DNA from: a virus
Direction: 5' to 3' (one strand)
IMG/VR virus record: IMGVR_UViG_3300027123_000006
Span: 1 to 51,452 of that record
Length of the DNA: 51,452 nt
Numbering within the stretch: the stretch's first letter is position 1; each line of letters begins with the position of its first letter. Below the pieces are notes generated by a model, which was not told the origin of the DNA, did no database searches, and saw nothing but the letters and a program-made list of their open reading frames with translations. This document shows, piece after piece, positions 6,904 through 13,993 of this stretch. Both the position numbers and the translations under genes were made by a program.

Positions 6904-7119
6904 ATGAATAAGTATCGTATTAAAAAAGTAAATCACGATGTTTTGGGAGCAATATATTATCCACAAGAAAGAGTATTATTCTTTTTTTGGGAAAATATAT
7001 ATCCAAGAAGTTCTTCATTTGTTGGTTTTTATGAAACTTATGATGGAGCACTTCAAGATATCAACTCCAGAGCAAGAAATAAAAAAAATGTAGAGTATAT
7101 TTACAATTTGGACACTTAA
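6904..7119 (+). CDS. NKYRIKK family protein (copy 1), 71 aa
   Basis: MNKYRIKKVNHDVLGAIYYP and VEYIYNLDT match 10203 and 10415: a strand-rich protein of about 70 residues with YFPQ, a Trp/Phe loop and an ATLEEA-like helix. Stands alone between two promoters. Function unknown. Confidence 0.82.
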   Translation: MNKYRIKKVNHDVLGAIYYPQERVLFFFWENIYPRSSSFVGFYETYDGALQDINSRARNKKNVEYIYNLDT

Positions 7120-7190
7120 AGAACTGGCACACTCCTCCTTGTGATGGGGTGTGTTTTGCCTTATAATACTCTCATAGACACAGACACCTG
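7110..7190 (+). promoter_or_regulatory. Terminator-promoter punctuation element
   Basis: A hairpin GGCACACTCC/GGGGTGTG (about 7128-7155) with a TTTT run is followed by TATAAT at 7162-7167. TTGTGA 17 bases upstream is the best -35 of this family. Confidence 0.7.
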
Positions 7191-7415
7191 ATGACCTCAG
7201 AAAAATTTAAAATCAGACATCCTGAAGAGTTGGAAGTTCTGAAAGAAAGTGGAGACATCAAGGATTATTCTCTTTATGATACTGCATATGGAGAGTATCT
7301 TGAAATCACATTCCTCTCTGGCAAAACACTAAAAATTCATAACTGGGGTTCAGAATACAATTGTTATCTTGATTTCACTGAAACTTCACCTCAAACAACA
7401 CCAGAACTGAAATGA
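7191..7415 (+). CDS. Orphan protein, 74 aa
   Basis: MTSEKFKIRHPEELEVLKES, then YGEYLEITFLSGKTLKIHNW, two strands with a GKTLKIHN turn. The last 40 bases of the junction (7381-7420) are identical to 18709-18748, but there they are read in another frame. The stop overlaps 7412. Confidence 0.78.
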   Translation: MTSEKFKIRHPEELEVLKESGDIKDYSLYDTAYGEYLEITFLSGKTLKIHNWGSEYNCYLDFTETSPQTTPELK

Positions 7416-7597
7416 CTGAAAGAGCAAAAAGGATTATGAAAGCATACGAAGCAGAGGATACTTACAACTTTCCAAAGGATGGAGTTGCTGCTGCTATTCG
7501 TGAGATTGCTAATTGTTTTGAATGGGATAGTTATGGTCTTGCCGAATTGAATGCTGACGATTTTATTGAACTTGCTGATGAATTGGAGGCACTATGA
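7412..7597 (+). CDS. MTERA...ADELEAL family protein (copy 1), 61 aa
   Basis: MTERAKRIMKAYEAED, AAIREIAN and ELADELEAL are shared with four paralogues (7594, 7791, 14697, 14900). An all-helical protein with a variable loop between conserved ends. The tandem arrangement shows local duplication. Function unknown. Confidence 0.85.
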   Translation: MTERAKRIMKAYEAEDTYNFPKDGVAAAIREIANCFEWDSYGLAELNADDFIELADELEAL

Positions 7598-7794
7598 CTG
7601 AACGAGCACAAAGGATTATGGAAGCATTTTATCTCACTTTCGCAGATAAAAGACAAGATTTTATTATTGAAAAACTTAATGATGATGCGATTGCTAATGT
7701 TCTCCGTGAAGTCATCAACCAACTCCAACAAAGTCCTGGTGTGATTATGTGTGCTGATGTGTTAAAATTGTGTGAGGAACTGGAGGCACTGTGA
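7594..7794 (+). CDS. MTERA...EELEAL family protein (copy 2), 66 aa
   Basis: MTERAQRIMEAFYLTFADKR with NVLREVINQL and KLCEELEAL; tandem paralogue of 7412, but with Cys and Val replacements in the terminal helix. Coupled by ATGA at both ends. Confidence 0.85.
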   Translation: MTERAQRIMEAFYLTFADKRQDFIIEKLNDDAIANVLREVINQLQQSPGVIMCADVLKLCEELEAL

Positions 7795-7994
7795 CTGAAA
7801 GAGCAAAAAGGATTATGAAAGCATATCAAAGAGCAAAAGAAAAATCTGTTTACTATGATGAAGAATGTGTTTCTGCTGTTATTCGTGAGATTGTAAGTGA
7901 ATTTGGATACTATCATGGTGATGATGATTGTGGAAGATGGGTGGTTAGTTCCATAGACCTTATTGAACTTGCTGATGAACTTGAGGCACTCTAA
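7791..7994 (+). CDS. MTERA...ADELEAL family protein (copy 3), 67 aa, GTG start
   Basis: Begins with GTG in GTGACTGAAAGAGC where the other copies have ATG. MTERAKRIMKAYQRAKEKS, AVIREIVSEFG and IELADELEAL. Followed at once by the MILNEEI gene, an order repeated at 14900-15342. Confidence 0.83.
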   Translation: MTERAKRIMKAYQRAKEKSVYYDEECVSAVIREIVSEFGYYHGDDDCGRWVVSSIDLIELADELEAL

Positions 7995-8188
7995 TGATTT
8001 TAAATGAAGAAATTCTTGTTCTTGCTAAAACCTGTGGGTTTGATAGACACATAAGTAAAGCAACAAACGACATTTACTGGGAATGTGATGAAGAAGACCT
8101 TCTGAAGTTTGCTCTAATAATTCACGAAATGGGTTATAATGAAGGTAGTTATGACACTTCAATCGTAATGGGAGATGAAAATGTATGA
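7994..8188 (+). CDS. MILNEEI family protein (copy 1), 64 aa
   Basis: MILNEEILVLAKTCGFDRHI and YWECDEEDLLKFALIIHEMG. Near-copy of 15127; the first about 115 bases are almost identical, then the ends diverge. Related to the MTDEQIL proteins at 6442 and 9597. Confidence 0.83.
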   Translation: MILNEEILVLAKTCGFDRHISKATNDIYWECDEEDLLKFALIIHEMGYNEGSYDTSIVMGDENV

Positions 8189-8412
8189 AAAACTTTGAAG
8201 AAATTGATTGGGCAGTTTTGTCTGTATTCTTTATTATAATCGTTGCTGCTACTTCTATCACCTATAGTGAGCAACAACAACGAGCACTCTTTCAACAAAC
8301 ATACAATAAGAACTTGGAGTGTCGTCAAGCACTCAAAGACCAAACAGTAGGAAGAGTGAATGAGATTTGTGGAGAAGTTCCACAAATCAAAGATTTTGTT
8401 GGGAGAAACTGA
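8185..8412 (+). CDS. Single-pass membrane protein, 75 aa
   Basis: Residues 8-26 (DWAVLSVFFIIIVAATSIT) form one membrane helix, followed by a polar helix with two Cys (CRQALKDQ, EICGEV). Could be an envelope microprotein. Function unknown. Confidence 0.78.
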   Translation: MKNFEEIDWAVLSVFFIIIVAATSITYSEQQQRALFQQTYNKNLECRQALKDQTVGRVNEICGEVPQIKDFVGRN

Positions 8413-8413
8413 A

Positions 8414-8608
8414 ATGTATAGTAATGATGATAATTTGTGGGGACTTATTCTTTTATTCGGTTTTTGTTTTTCTCTTGTGGGTATGTTGCTATTTGCTGAC
8501 GGACAAGGATACAAAAAAGGAGTGAATGAAACTCTTGTTTTGTGTATGGAGAACCCAAAAGATTGTAAAATTAAGTATGATTATTTGAAGTTGGAGAACC
8601 AGAAATGA
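8414..8608 (+). CDS. Single-pass membrane protein, 64 aa
   Basis: MYSNDDNLWGLILLFGFCFS continues into LVGMLLFADGQGYKKG: one hydrophobic helix at residues 9-29, then a soluble tail with LVLCMENPKDCKIKY. Paired with the membrane gene just upstream. The ATG at 8414 follows GAACTGAA. Confidence 0.75.
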   Translation: MYSNDDNLWGLILLFGFCFSLVGMLLFADGQGYKKGVNETLVLCMENPKDCKIKYDYLKLENQK

Positions 8609-8754
8609 TTGAAAACAAACAACTCACAGAATATCTCAAAGAAGTTCTCAATCCTCCTGATAATGTAGAACTCTCTGTTTATGATGAAGATAATAATGAA
8701 AAGGATTTGTCTAATGGTATTGTAAATGTTTGGATAGAGGAGAACCAAAAATGA
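8605..8754 (+). CDS. Orphan acidic protein, 49 aa
   Basis: MIENKQLTEYLKEVLNPPDN and VELSVYDEDNNEKD; coupled by ATGA to both neighbours. No domain recognised. Confidence 0.7.
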   Translation: MIENKQLTEYLKEVLNPPDNVELSVYDEDNNEKDLSNGIVNVWIEENQK

Positions 8755-9002
8755 ACCTCACACGAATAATCTTTGATAAGTGGAAAATCTGGATGACCAT
8801 TCCAAAGGACACTCTGGAGTGTGCTCTCACATATAGAGAAAGTTTGGGGTTTTATGATTGGTATGTTATGGATTTCTGGTATTGTCTCAACCACGATTGG
8901 TATAAAATAAACAACAAAATGTATGCTTATACTGGTTGTGATAAACCATATGTAGAACCCAGAGATTTTTATGATTATGAAGAGTATTGGAGTGAGAAAT
9001 GA
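8751..9002 (+). CDS. Orphan aromatic-rich protein, 83 aa
   Basis: The ATG at 8751 overlaps the previous stop; a TTG at 8730 would extend it but lies inside the previous gene. Many Trp/Tyr (FYDWYVMDFWYCLNHDWYK). Function unknown. Confidence 0.73.
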   Translation: MNLTRIIFDKWKIWMTIPKDTLECALTYRESLGFYDWYVMDFWYCLNHDWYKINNKMYAYTGCDKPYVEPRDFYDYEEYWSEK

Positions 9003-9202
9003 TTAAACCCCTCTACGAACTACAAAATAATCTAAACTGTTGGTGTCAAAAATGTTGTGAAGAACAGACAGGGCATCAACGTATGTTTAGAATGGTTCTG
9101 TGCCCTACTTGTGGTAATAAAAGATGCCCCAAAGCAACCGACCATAAGTTAGAATGCACGGGTAGTAATGAACCAGGACAGAAAGGGAGTGTGTACCAGT
9201 AG
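8999..9202 (+). CDS. Zinc-ribbon protein, 67 aa
   Basis: CWCQKCCEEQTGHQR and LCPTCGNKRCPKATDHKLEC give several CxxC/CxxH sites; the final CTGSNEPGQKGS is a familiar ending in cyanophage zinc-ribbon proteins. Probably binds zinc and perhaps nucleic acid. Last gene of the 7191-9202 unit. Confidence 0.85.
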   Translation: MIKPLYELQNNLNCWCQKCCEEQTGHQRMFRMVLCPTCGNKRCPKATDHKLECTGSNEPGQKGSVYQ

Positions 9203-9274
9203 AAGAACTGGCACAGTAGGCATCCAGAGTGGTCTGTGATGCCTTATAATAGTAGGACAAACAAAGGAACTCCA
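9203..9274 (+). promoter_or_regulatory. Punctuation promoter
   Basis: GAAGAACTGGCACAG, imperfect hairpin GGCATCCAGAG...CTGTGATGCC (about 9218-9244), then TATAAT at 9245-9250, with TCCAGA 16 bases upstream. Leader ACAAAGGAACTCCA. Confidence 0.65.
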
Positions 9275-9448
9275 ATGACTATCCAACAATCAATTGAACA
9301 ACTTTCAAGTGCCGTAGTTACATATGGAGATTCAATCATCAAAATAGTTGAACTTATAAACAAACAAAATAATCAAATTGATTATCAATCTGCTCAAATC
9401 AATAAACTACAAAAAGAACTCCAAGAACTCAAATCTAAACTCCAATGA
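9275..9448 (+). CDS. Coiled-coil protein, 57 aa
   Basis: The ATG at 9275 follows AAGGAACTCCA; an upstream ATG overlaps the promoter and is rejected. A heptad pattern runs through the second half (INKLQKELQELKSKLQ), so it should form a helical oligomer. Confidence 0.78.
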   Translation: MTIQQSIEQLSSAVVTYGDSIIKIVELINKQNNQIDYQSAQINKLQKELQELKSKLQ

Positions 9449-9600
9449 CCGAACTTCAAACAAAAGTTTTCAATGCCGTCAAATCAGGAACTACTGACGA
9501 AGAAAAGACATTTCTTGCTATTGACGCACTGAGAATGTGGTATTTTGAGCAGGGGTATTTTGCTCGTGCTTATAGTCTTGAATCGGAGAACCCACAGTGA
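9445..9600 (+). CDS. Orphan protein, 51 aa
   Basis: MTELQTKVFNAVKSGTTDEE, then FLAIDALRMWYFEQGYFARA. Small helical protein. Stop overlaps a GTG start. Confidence 0.7.
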   Translation: MTELQTKVFNAVKSGTTDEEKTFLAIDALRMWYFEQGYFARAYSLESENPQ

Positions 9601-9806
9601 TTACCGACGAACAAATCCTTCAAATTGCGTCTGAACATCTTTATGTTCTTACTTCTGTGAATGAATGGTGTGGAGAGAATGAAGACCTCTTGAACTTTGC
9701 CCGAGCAATCTACGAAATTGGTAATGAAAATGGTTGGGAAAGTCGTGCTGATGCTGAATACCTGAACTCATCTTATCCAACTGGACTTGTAGGAGACCCA
9801 CAATGA
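9597..9806 (+). CDS. MTDEQIL family protein (copy 3), 69 aa, GTG start
   Basis: M-ITDEQILQIASEHL, NEDLLNFARAIYEIGNENGW and YLNSSYPTGLVGDPQ. Closest to 6442. The last residues TGLVGDPQ equal the end of the unrelated gene at 4877. Confidence 0.82.
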   Translation: MITDEQILQIASEHLYVLTSVNEWCGENEDLLNFARAIYEIGNENGWESRADAEYLNSSYPTGLVGDPQ

Positions 9807-9973
9807 CTCTTGTAGCAATCTTTTATCATCACTCTAACAATCTTCCTATTGTGATGGAAGTATCTTCAACTGAAAAGTTTCGGGATTGTTGTGATACAAT
9901 TCCAACTGACTGGGCATACCTAATGAATAAGGAAACTGGAGAAATTACATACACTTATAGGAATAAACTATGA
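9803..9973 (+). CDS. Orphan protein, 56 aa
   Basis: MTLVAIFYHHSNNLPIVMEV and STEKFRDCCDTIP; ATGA-coupled. An N-terminal strand pair and one helix are likely. Unknown. Confidence 0.7.
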   Translation: MTLVAIFYHHSNNLPIVMEVSSTEKFRDCCDTIPTDWAYLMNKETGEITYTYRNKL

Positions 9974-10143
9974 TTAAAATCAGTAAAACTTACCATCTTA
10001 CACTCACCGAAGACCAAGCAAAAGAACTCTACGAACTTCTACGAACTGAAAAGGATAGTGGATGTCTAACACCGGATAAAGAACTGGTGCTTGTTTATCA
10101 CGAACTCAAAAACCTCTTTGGTACTTATGGTGGTGTGAAATAA
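9970..10143 (+). CDS. Orphan helical protein, 57 aa
   Basis: MIKISKTYHLTLTEDQAKEL, YELLRTEKDSG and VYHELKNLFG. Helical after an initial strand. Followed by 59 non-coding bases. Confidence 0.72.
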   Translation: MIKISKTYHLTLTEDQAKELYELLRTEKDSGCLTPDKELVLVYHELKNLFGTYGGVK

Positions 10144-10202
10144 AAAAACCAGAACCTCCAAAATCCCGACTTATCCGTGAAGATTTTTTACCATATGAAC
10201 CA

Positions 10203-10412
10203 ATGAAAAACTATCGCATTAAAAAAGTAACTGATGATGACGGAACAAGATATTTTCCACAAGTAAAGCATTTGTTTTGGTGGCATAATCTCATTTATTC
10301 CTCTCCTTATAATGGTGATGGTGGATTTTCGACACTTGAAGAAGCAACATATGCCATTCAAAAATTAAAGAAAAAAGAAAAGAGTGTAGAATACATTTAC
10401 GACCTAGATTAA
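10203..10412 (+). CDS. NKYRIKK family protein (copy 2), 69 aa
   Basis: MKNYRIKKVTDDDGTRYFPQ, LFWWHNLIY, STLEEATYAIQKLKKK and VEYIYDLD. Sister of 10415 and 6904. The reading frame stays open upstream (KPEPPKSRLIREDFLPYEP) without a start codon, a possible remnant. Confidence 0.82.
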   Translation: MKNYRIKKVTDDDGTRYFPQVKHLFWWHNLIYSSPYNGDGGFSTLEEATYAIQKLKKKEKSVEYIYDLD

Positions 10413-10414
10413 TT

Positions 10415-10627
10415 ATGAATAAGTATCGTATTAAAAAAGGAACTTATGGTGATGTTATTCGGTATTATCCGCAAGAAAAGTTTTTGTTCTGGTGGCATAA
10501 TACCGTTGAACCTTCTTTTGATGGTGGGTATTCTACTTTGGAACAAGCACAAGAAGCACTTTGTTCTCGTATCAAAAAATCTGTGGTAGAATATATTGAC
10601 TTTGACCCAGAGAGGGACTGCAAATGA
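10415..10627 (+). CDS. NKYRIKK family protein (copy 3), 70 aa
   Basis: MNKYRIKKGTYGDVIRYYPQ, LFWWHN, YSTLEQAQEAL and VVEYIDFD. Tandem duplicate of 10203; the 5' bases ATGAATAAGTATCGTATTAA are identical to those at 6904. Function unknown. Confidence 0.83.
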   Translation: MNKYRIKKGTYGDVIRYYPQEKFLFWWHNTVEPSFDGGYSTLEQAQEALCSRIKKSVVEYIDFDPERDCK

Positions 10628-10851
10628 CTGAACAACGCAAACTATGCAAAGATTGTCTCTACTATGAGAAGAATTGGTTAGGACATCTTTTTGGGAGTAA
10701 CTATTTTGATAAATGTTACAATCCAATCATAACTGGTGATTTGGTGACTGGAGACAAAAAAGGTGAGTATTGTGGAGTTGCCAGAAATCTTGAGATGTAT
10801 TGTGGTAGAGGTGGTAAGCATTTTGAGCAACTGTGGGGGGATAAAAAATGA
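10624..10851 (+). CDS. Cys-rich probable zinc protein, 75 aa
   Basis: CKDCLYYEKNWLG, KCYNP, DLVTGDKKGEYCGVAR and YCGRGGKHFEQ: five or six Cys in a treble-clef-like spacing seen in cyanophage and T4-type small proteins. Metal binding is inferred; partner unknown. Confidence 0.8.
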   Translation: MTEQRKLCKDCLYYEKNWLGHLFGSNYFDKCYNPIITGDLVTGDKKGEYCGVARNLEMYCGRGGKHFEQLWGDKK

Positions 10852-11258
10852 CTGCCAATTACAAACAACTTGCTGAAGACCTTTACGATGCTCTAAAAAG
10901 ATTGAAAAATTTGATGGATGATGCAAATGGTAGTCCTATCAATAGATATGGAGTTAGTATGTCTCTTGCTGATAAAGTCATTCAAAAATACGAACAAGAA
11001 ACCAGAGGAACTGGAAGAACTACTGTTCTTTATCACAAAGCAATCACAGAAGCACTTGAAAATCCTGGTAAGAGTGTGGAGTTTATTGACCATTATCCTC
11101 ATACCTGGAGTGGTGCTAGTTTTCACAGAGAAAGATTAGAAAAGATTATCAATAAACTGGGTTATAATATTGTGGTTTCAACGAAGGGACAAGCACAAGT
11201 ATTTCTTTACAATAAGTTTGTGGCAGGACACTTGAAGAACTGGCATAGGTGCCCTTGA
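10848..11258 (+). CDS. P-loop-like GTGRTT protein, 136 aa
   Basis: The N-terminal helix region (LAEDLYDALKRLKNLMDD) precedes RGTGRTTVLYHKAITEALEN at about residues 53-72, which resembles a nucleotide-binding loop (GTGRTT). No Walker B follows in so short a protein, so this may be a truncated ATPase. The last residues (VAGHLKNWHRCP) are encoded by the punctuation element itself, read in a different frame from 2328. Confidence 0.75.
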   Translation: MTANYKQLAEDLYDALKRLKNLMDDANGSPINRYGVSMSLADKVIQKYEQETRGTGRTTVLYHKAITEALENPGKSVEFIDHYPHTWSGASFHRERLEKIINKLGYNIVVSTKGQAQVFLYNKFVAGHLKNWHRCP

Positions 11259-11304
11259 AATCTGGTGCCCTTTGTCGTATAATAATCTTACAAACATAAA
11301 ACGA
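11225..11304 (+). promoter_or_regulatory. Terminator-promoter punctuation element
   Basis: GGACACTTGAAGAACTGGCA overlaps the end of 10848-11258. Inverted repeat GGTGCCC (11248-11254)...GGTGCCC in repeated form, T-rich TTTGTCG, then TATAAT at 11278-11283. Drives the long run 11305-18495. Confidence 0.6.
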
Positions 11305-11466
11305 ATGAACCACGCACTTATTCTGCTTCTTGCTAATCTAACTTCTGTTGCCTGTGTGATTGGAGGAATCATTCTTGCTCTTCACGGGATTGCTGGTTGG
11401 GGATGGTTTCTCTTTATGTCTGGTTTGCTTTATACTTCTTATAGTTCTTCTAAAACTACTGATTGA
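11305..11466 (+). CDS. Two-helix membrane microprotein, 53 aa
   Basis: MNHALILLLANLTSVACVIG and IILALHGIAGWGWFLFMSGL give two hydrophobic helices and a short polar tail. The ATG after AAACGA is chosen over a TTG within the promoter. Confidence 0.78.
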   Translation: MNHALILLLANLTSVACVIGGIILALHGIAGWGWFLFMSGLLYTSYSSSKTTD

Positions 11467-11468
11467 TT

Positions 11469-11684
11469 ATGACTGAACCACCAGATTGTTTGGGTGTTGT
11501 TGGTAAATGTACCGATTGTGAAAATCCTGTGTTAGAATACCTGTGTAATCAATCTCTTTTGGAAGTGCGACCAGAAAGTAAAAACTTTGACTATTGGTTT
11601 TCTTGTAGTAATATTCTATGTAAAAATCATAGTGGTGGAGGTTCTTATGGATATTATTATGATGATTGGGTGGATGTGAAATGA
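11469..11684 (+). CDS. Cys-rich protein, 71 aa
   Basis: KCTDCENPV, LEYLCNQ and FSCSNILCKNHSGGG suggest a zinc-binding knuckle of the CxxC...CxxxxC type. Begins ATGACTGAA after TTGATT. Unknown role. Confidence 0.76.
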   Translation: MTEPPDCLGVVGKCTDCENPVLEYLCNQSLLEVRPESKNFDYWFSCSNILCKNHSGGGSYGYYYDDWVDVK

Positions 11685-11950
11685 AATCCTTCAACATTAA
11701 TACCAACGTCAAGATTCGTCTCACGAAGTTCGGTAAAGAACTTCATAAGAAACAGTGGGAAGATTTTTGGAACTCTCACGGTAAATTGGATAAGTTTCCT
11801 TATGAACCACCTAAAGAAGATGAAAATGGATACTGTGAGTTTATAATGTGGGACTTGATGAATAAGTTTGGTTCTTATTGTGTATTGGGATGTGAGTTGC
11901 CTTTTGAGACTGTGATTCTTATTGAAGATAAGGATTTGAAAGATGCCTGA
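11681..11950 (+). CDS. Orphan protein, 89 aa
   Basis: MKSFNINTNVKIRLTKFGKE, YCEFIMWDLMNKFG and ELPFETVILIEDKDL. The pattern (LTKFGKELH ... GYCEFIMWDLM ... FG) occurs in phage small proteins; I do not know a function. The TTG at 11666 is rejected because it lies within the previous gene. Confidence 0.76.
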   Translation: MKSFNINTNVKIRLTKFGKELHKKQWEDFWNSHGKLDKFPYEPPKEDENGYCEFIMWDLMNKFGSYCVLGCELPFETVILIEDKDLKDA

Positions 11951-12035
11951 ATTTGTTATGATTGTTTTGATTGTTTATATGGGAGGTTCTATGTTTTTGG
12001 GACTACTTGAATACTTTATGGATAGAAAGAAATGA
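11943..12035 (+). CDS. Tiny membrane protein, 30 aa
   Basis: MPEFVMIVLIVYMGGSMFLG followed by LLEYFMDRKK: one transmembrane helix and a basic end. The start lies inside the previous gene and the stop overlaps the next ATG, which supports translation. Confidence 0.65.
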   Translation: MPEFVMIVLIVYMGGSMFLGLLEYFMDRKK

Positions 12036-12166
12036 CTGAACCAACCGACGAACAAATTGATGAACTCTGGGATGAGATTGGAGGGTATTACAATCTTTAT
12101 CCTGAAGTTAGAAATACTATTCGTGAAGCACTCAATCGTTGGGGAAATGTGGAGATTGAAGAATGA
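12032..12166 (+). CDS. Orphan acidic protein, 44 aa
   Basis: MTEPTDEQIDELWDEIGGYY and VRNTIREALNRWG. Helical; IREAL recalls the MTERA family core. Coupled by ATGA on both sides. Confidence 0.72.
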   Translation: MTEPTDEQIDELWDEIGGYYNLYPEVRNTIREALNRWGNVEIEE

Positions 12167-12522
12167 AATGTAAATACTGGGATTGTGGATGGTGTTATGC
12201 ACCAGAGAATGTAGAAACCAACGCAACTCAAGGTGGGTGCTTTGAACCTGAATATTGTCCTTATACTAAACAAATGACTAACCAACAACCTCCTGATATT
12301 ATTGAAATTGGTGGTGTAAAGTATCAACGAGTAGAAGAACCAAAACCACCGACACTTTATGAGGCATTACATGAAGTGTATTACGGGACAAATTATGTTC
12401 ATAAGGAAGAGATTTGTGGTGTGGTGGAAAGATGGTTGCCTGCTGAAGTGATTGAAGATGGTGAGGATTATAATAATGGTTGGAATGATTGTCTGAAACT
12501 TATGCGTGATAAAATTAAATGA
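12163..12522 (+). CDS. Cys-rich head fused to a GWNDCLK helix domain, 119 aa
   Basis: N-terminus MKCKYWDCGWCYAPENVETN and GCFEPEYCPYTKQ carries five to six Cys (metal-binding type). The C-terminal part YNNGWNDCLKLMRDKIK matches tails at 13553, 14473 and 21753. Looks like a fusion of two modules present separately elsewhere. Role unknown. Confidence 0.8.
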   Translation: MKCKYWDCGWCYAPENVETNATQGGCFEPEYCPYTKQMTNQQPPDIIEIGGVKYQRVEEPKPPTLYEALHEVYYGTNYVHKEEICGVVERWLPAEVIEDGEDYNNGWNDCLKLMRDKIK

Positions 12523-12659
12523 CTGACTACACTCTAATGGAACTGGAACTTATCTGTGAGGAAGTCGCAAAACTTCCAAGAACCACAGACACTTCCTATG
12601 TGCCCCCCGATGTGTTAGAATTGGTGGAACAACGGATTTGGGATTATTGCCACAAATGA
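12519..12659 (+). CDS. Orphan protein, 46 aa
   Basis: MTDYTLMELELICEEVAKLP and VLELVEQRIWDYCHK, two amphipathic helices. ATGA-coupled. Confidence 0.7.
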   Translation: MTDYTLMELELICEEVAKLPRTTDTSYVPPDVLELVEQRIWDYCHK

Positions 12660-12865
12660 CTGAACTTCTTAAAACTCCAATAAGATATGTGGTAGATATT
12701 CAAAATAAAAAAATTTCTCTTCATCAAGAAGAGGACTTTGAAGTATTATCTTTTAATACTATTGATGAGTTTATGTATGCTCTAACAGATATTCGCAAAA
12801 CAAACAACATTATCTGGTATGTAATTCCACCAGGATTGATTGACCCCCCTATTAAGGTGAACTGA
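12656..12865 (+). CDS. Orphan protein, 69 aa
   Basis: MTELLKTPIRYVVDIQNKKI, LSFNTIDEFMYALTDIRKTN and IIWYVIPPG. Alternation of strands and one helix. The ATG overlapping the previous stop is chosen over an upstream TTG. Confidence 0.73.
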   Translation: MTELLKTPIRYVVDIQNKKISLHQEEDFEVLSFNTIDEFMYALTDIRKTNNIIWYVIPPGLIDPPIKVN

Positions 12866-12866
12866 A

Positions 12867-13016
12867 ATGACTAAACACGAGATTGGTGAAACAATTGGAT
12901 TTTATATTTTTGTGGGATTGATGGGTTGGGCACTTGTGTCTTTATTTCCTCTTACTTGGGGGCAGGCACTCATAATCTCTTGGATGTTTAACAAACTTAT
13001 TGATGTATTAGAATGA
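12867..13016 (+). CDS. Two-helix membrane microprotein, 49 aa
   Basis: MTKHEIGETIGFYIFVGLMG, WALVSLFPLTWGQALIISWM: two hydrophobic stretches. Starts after GAACTGAA and ends in an ATGA overlap. Confidence 0.75.
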   Translation: MTKHEIGETIGFYIFVGLMGWALVSLFPLTWGQALIISWMFNKLIDVLE

Positions 13017-13198
13017 CTTCTATTCTCCAACAATACACTCTTGAAGATTTTGTAAAATGTCGTAATCAAAAAGAGTGGGTTTGTGATAATTGTATGAAAT
13101 GTGGTGATAGAGATTGTTGCTCTGGAAATCACATTATGTTTAGAGTTCCTAAAACTGATGATTGTCTTTGTTCTATTTGTATGAGTGGATTGAAATGA
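13013..13198 (+). CDS. Cys-rich zinc-binding protein, 61 aa
   Basis: WVCDNCMKCGDRDCCSGNH and DDCLCSICMSG contain ten Cys in CxxC pairs, enough for two zinc sites. Probably structural zinc; nucleic acid or protein partner unknown. Confidence 0.8.
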   Translation: MTSILQQYTLEDFVKCRNQKEWVCDNCMKCGDRDCCSGNHIMFRVPKTDDCLCSICMSGLK

Positions 13199-13365
13199 AA
13201 CCCTTTTTGGGAGAAGAAATGACTTACGAAGTTCAAACTTGGGATGATGCAGATAAAACTGTGTATTATGAAACCGTAAAGGATGCTATTGATTATGAGA
13301 ATGCTCGTGATATAATTGTAGAGAAGTATCCAAATCGTAAAGTAATTGCTGTGATTAGAAAATGA
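13195..13365 (+). CDS. MTYEVQTW protein (copy 1, extended), 56 aa
   Basis: MKPFLGEEMTYEVQTWDDAD. From the internal ATG at 13219 to the stop the DNA is identical to 16395-16541 (147 bases). This copy adds eight N-terminal residues. The identical part suggests a fold with VYYETVKDAIDYENA and VEKYPNRKVIAVIRK. Confidence 0.8.
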   Translation: MKPFLGEEMTYEVQTWDDADKTVYYETVKDAIDYENARDIIVEKYPNRKVIAVIRK

Positions 13366-13556
13366 ATTTACTTGAAACACTTGAATACTTTCTCACAGAA
13401 ACCGCAGCAGATATGGATGGTTTGTCTTGGGAAATCCGTGAGGAAACTAACTTTGAGGACAACAACATAGACCATTTGACTGAATGTTATGATTTCAATA
13501 AAGAACTTTATGATAATCTCAAACAAATCAAATCCATTATTGAGAAACTGAAATGA
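13362..13556 (+). CDS. SWEIREETN family protein (copy 1), 64 aa
   Basis: MNLLETLEYFLTETAADMDG, LSWEIREETNFE and NLKQIKSIIEKLK. Paralogue of 15339. All-helical. Ends GAACTGAA-type before the next ATG. Confidence 0.82.
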   Translation: MNLLETLEYFLTETAADMDGLSWEIREETNFEDNNIDHLTECYDFNKELYDNLKQIKSIIEKLK

Positions 13557-13993
13557 CTGAAATTCAAACTGAAATGACTGAAATTCAAAAAGTAAAAGCA
13601 GAAATCAAAATGCTTGAGAAGAAACTCTCATTCTTGGAGGAACTGGAAAAAACAAAATCACCAGTAGAAGAAGCATTCAAAAGAGTTTATGGTAGGTATC
13701 CTGTGACTGATATTGCCGATACTTGTTGGGATGGTTCAACTTGGACGAATTTTGAGCAGGGTTATAATGCTGCTTATGAAGAGAAAGTATCACAAGAACC
13801 AGAAGAAGAACCAGAAGAACTCAAAACTCTTCATCAATTATTTCATGAAACAGTATGGATTGTACCTGATTGTGATGAGTTTTGTGAAATTGTAAAAGAA
13901 TGGATGTCTCAATACACTCATAATGTGATGACTGGAGAATACTTGAAAGGATATGAAGAATGTCTTACTGTTTTGGGAGAAAATTTGAAATGA
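13553..13993 (+). CDS. Coiled-coil/EEAYKxxxGxYP family protein (copy 1), 146 aa
   Basis: The first codons are tandemly duplicated (MTEIQTEMTEIQ, a 17-20 base direct repeat). A coiled coil (VKAEIKMLEKKLSFLEELEK) leads to VEEAFKRVYGRYPVTD and WTNFEQGYNAAYEEK, then to a KGYEECLTVLGENLK end. Related to 20402, 20941 and 23681. A family of this layout is common in cyanophages; function unknown. Confidence 0.82.
   Translation: MTEIQTEMTEIQKVKAEIKMLEKKLSFLEELEKTKSPVEEAFKRVYGRYPVTDIADTCWDGSTWTNFEQGYNAAYEEKVSQEPEEEPEELKTLHQLFHETVWIVPDCDEFCEIVKEWMSQYTHNVMTGEYLKGYEECLTVLGENLK

Noticed and set aside
8149-8514. 121-codon minus-strand frame
   Set aside because: Mirror image of coupled plus-strand membrane genes; no recognisable motif or start context.
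10144-10202. Open frame upstream of 10203 (KPEPPKSRLIREDFLPYEP)
   Set aside because: Protein-like but without a start codon and out of frame with the gene before; kept only as a possible remnant.
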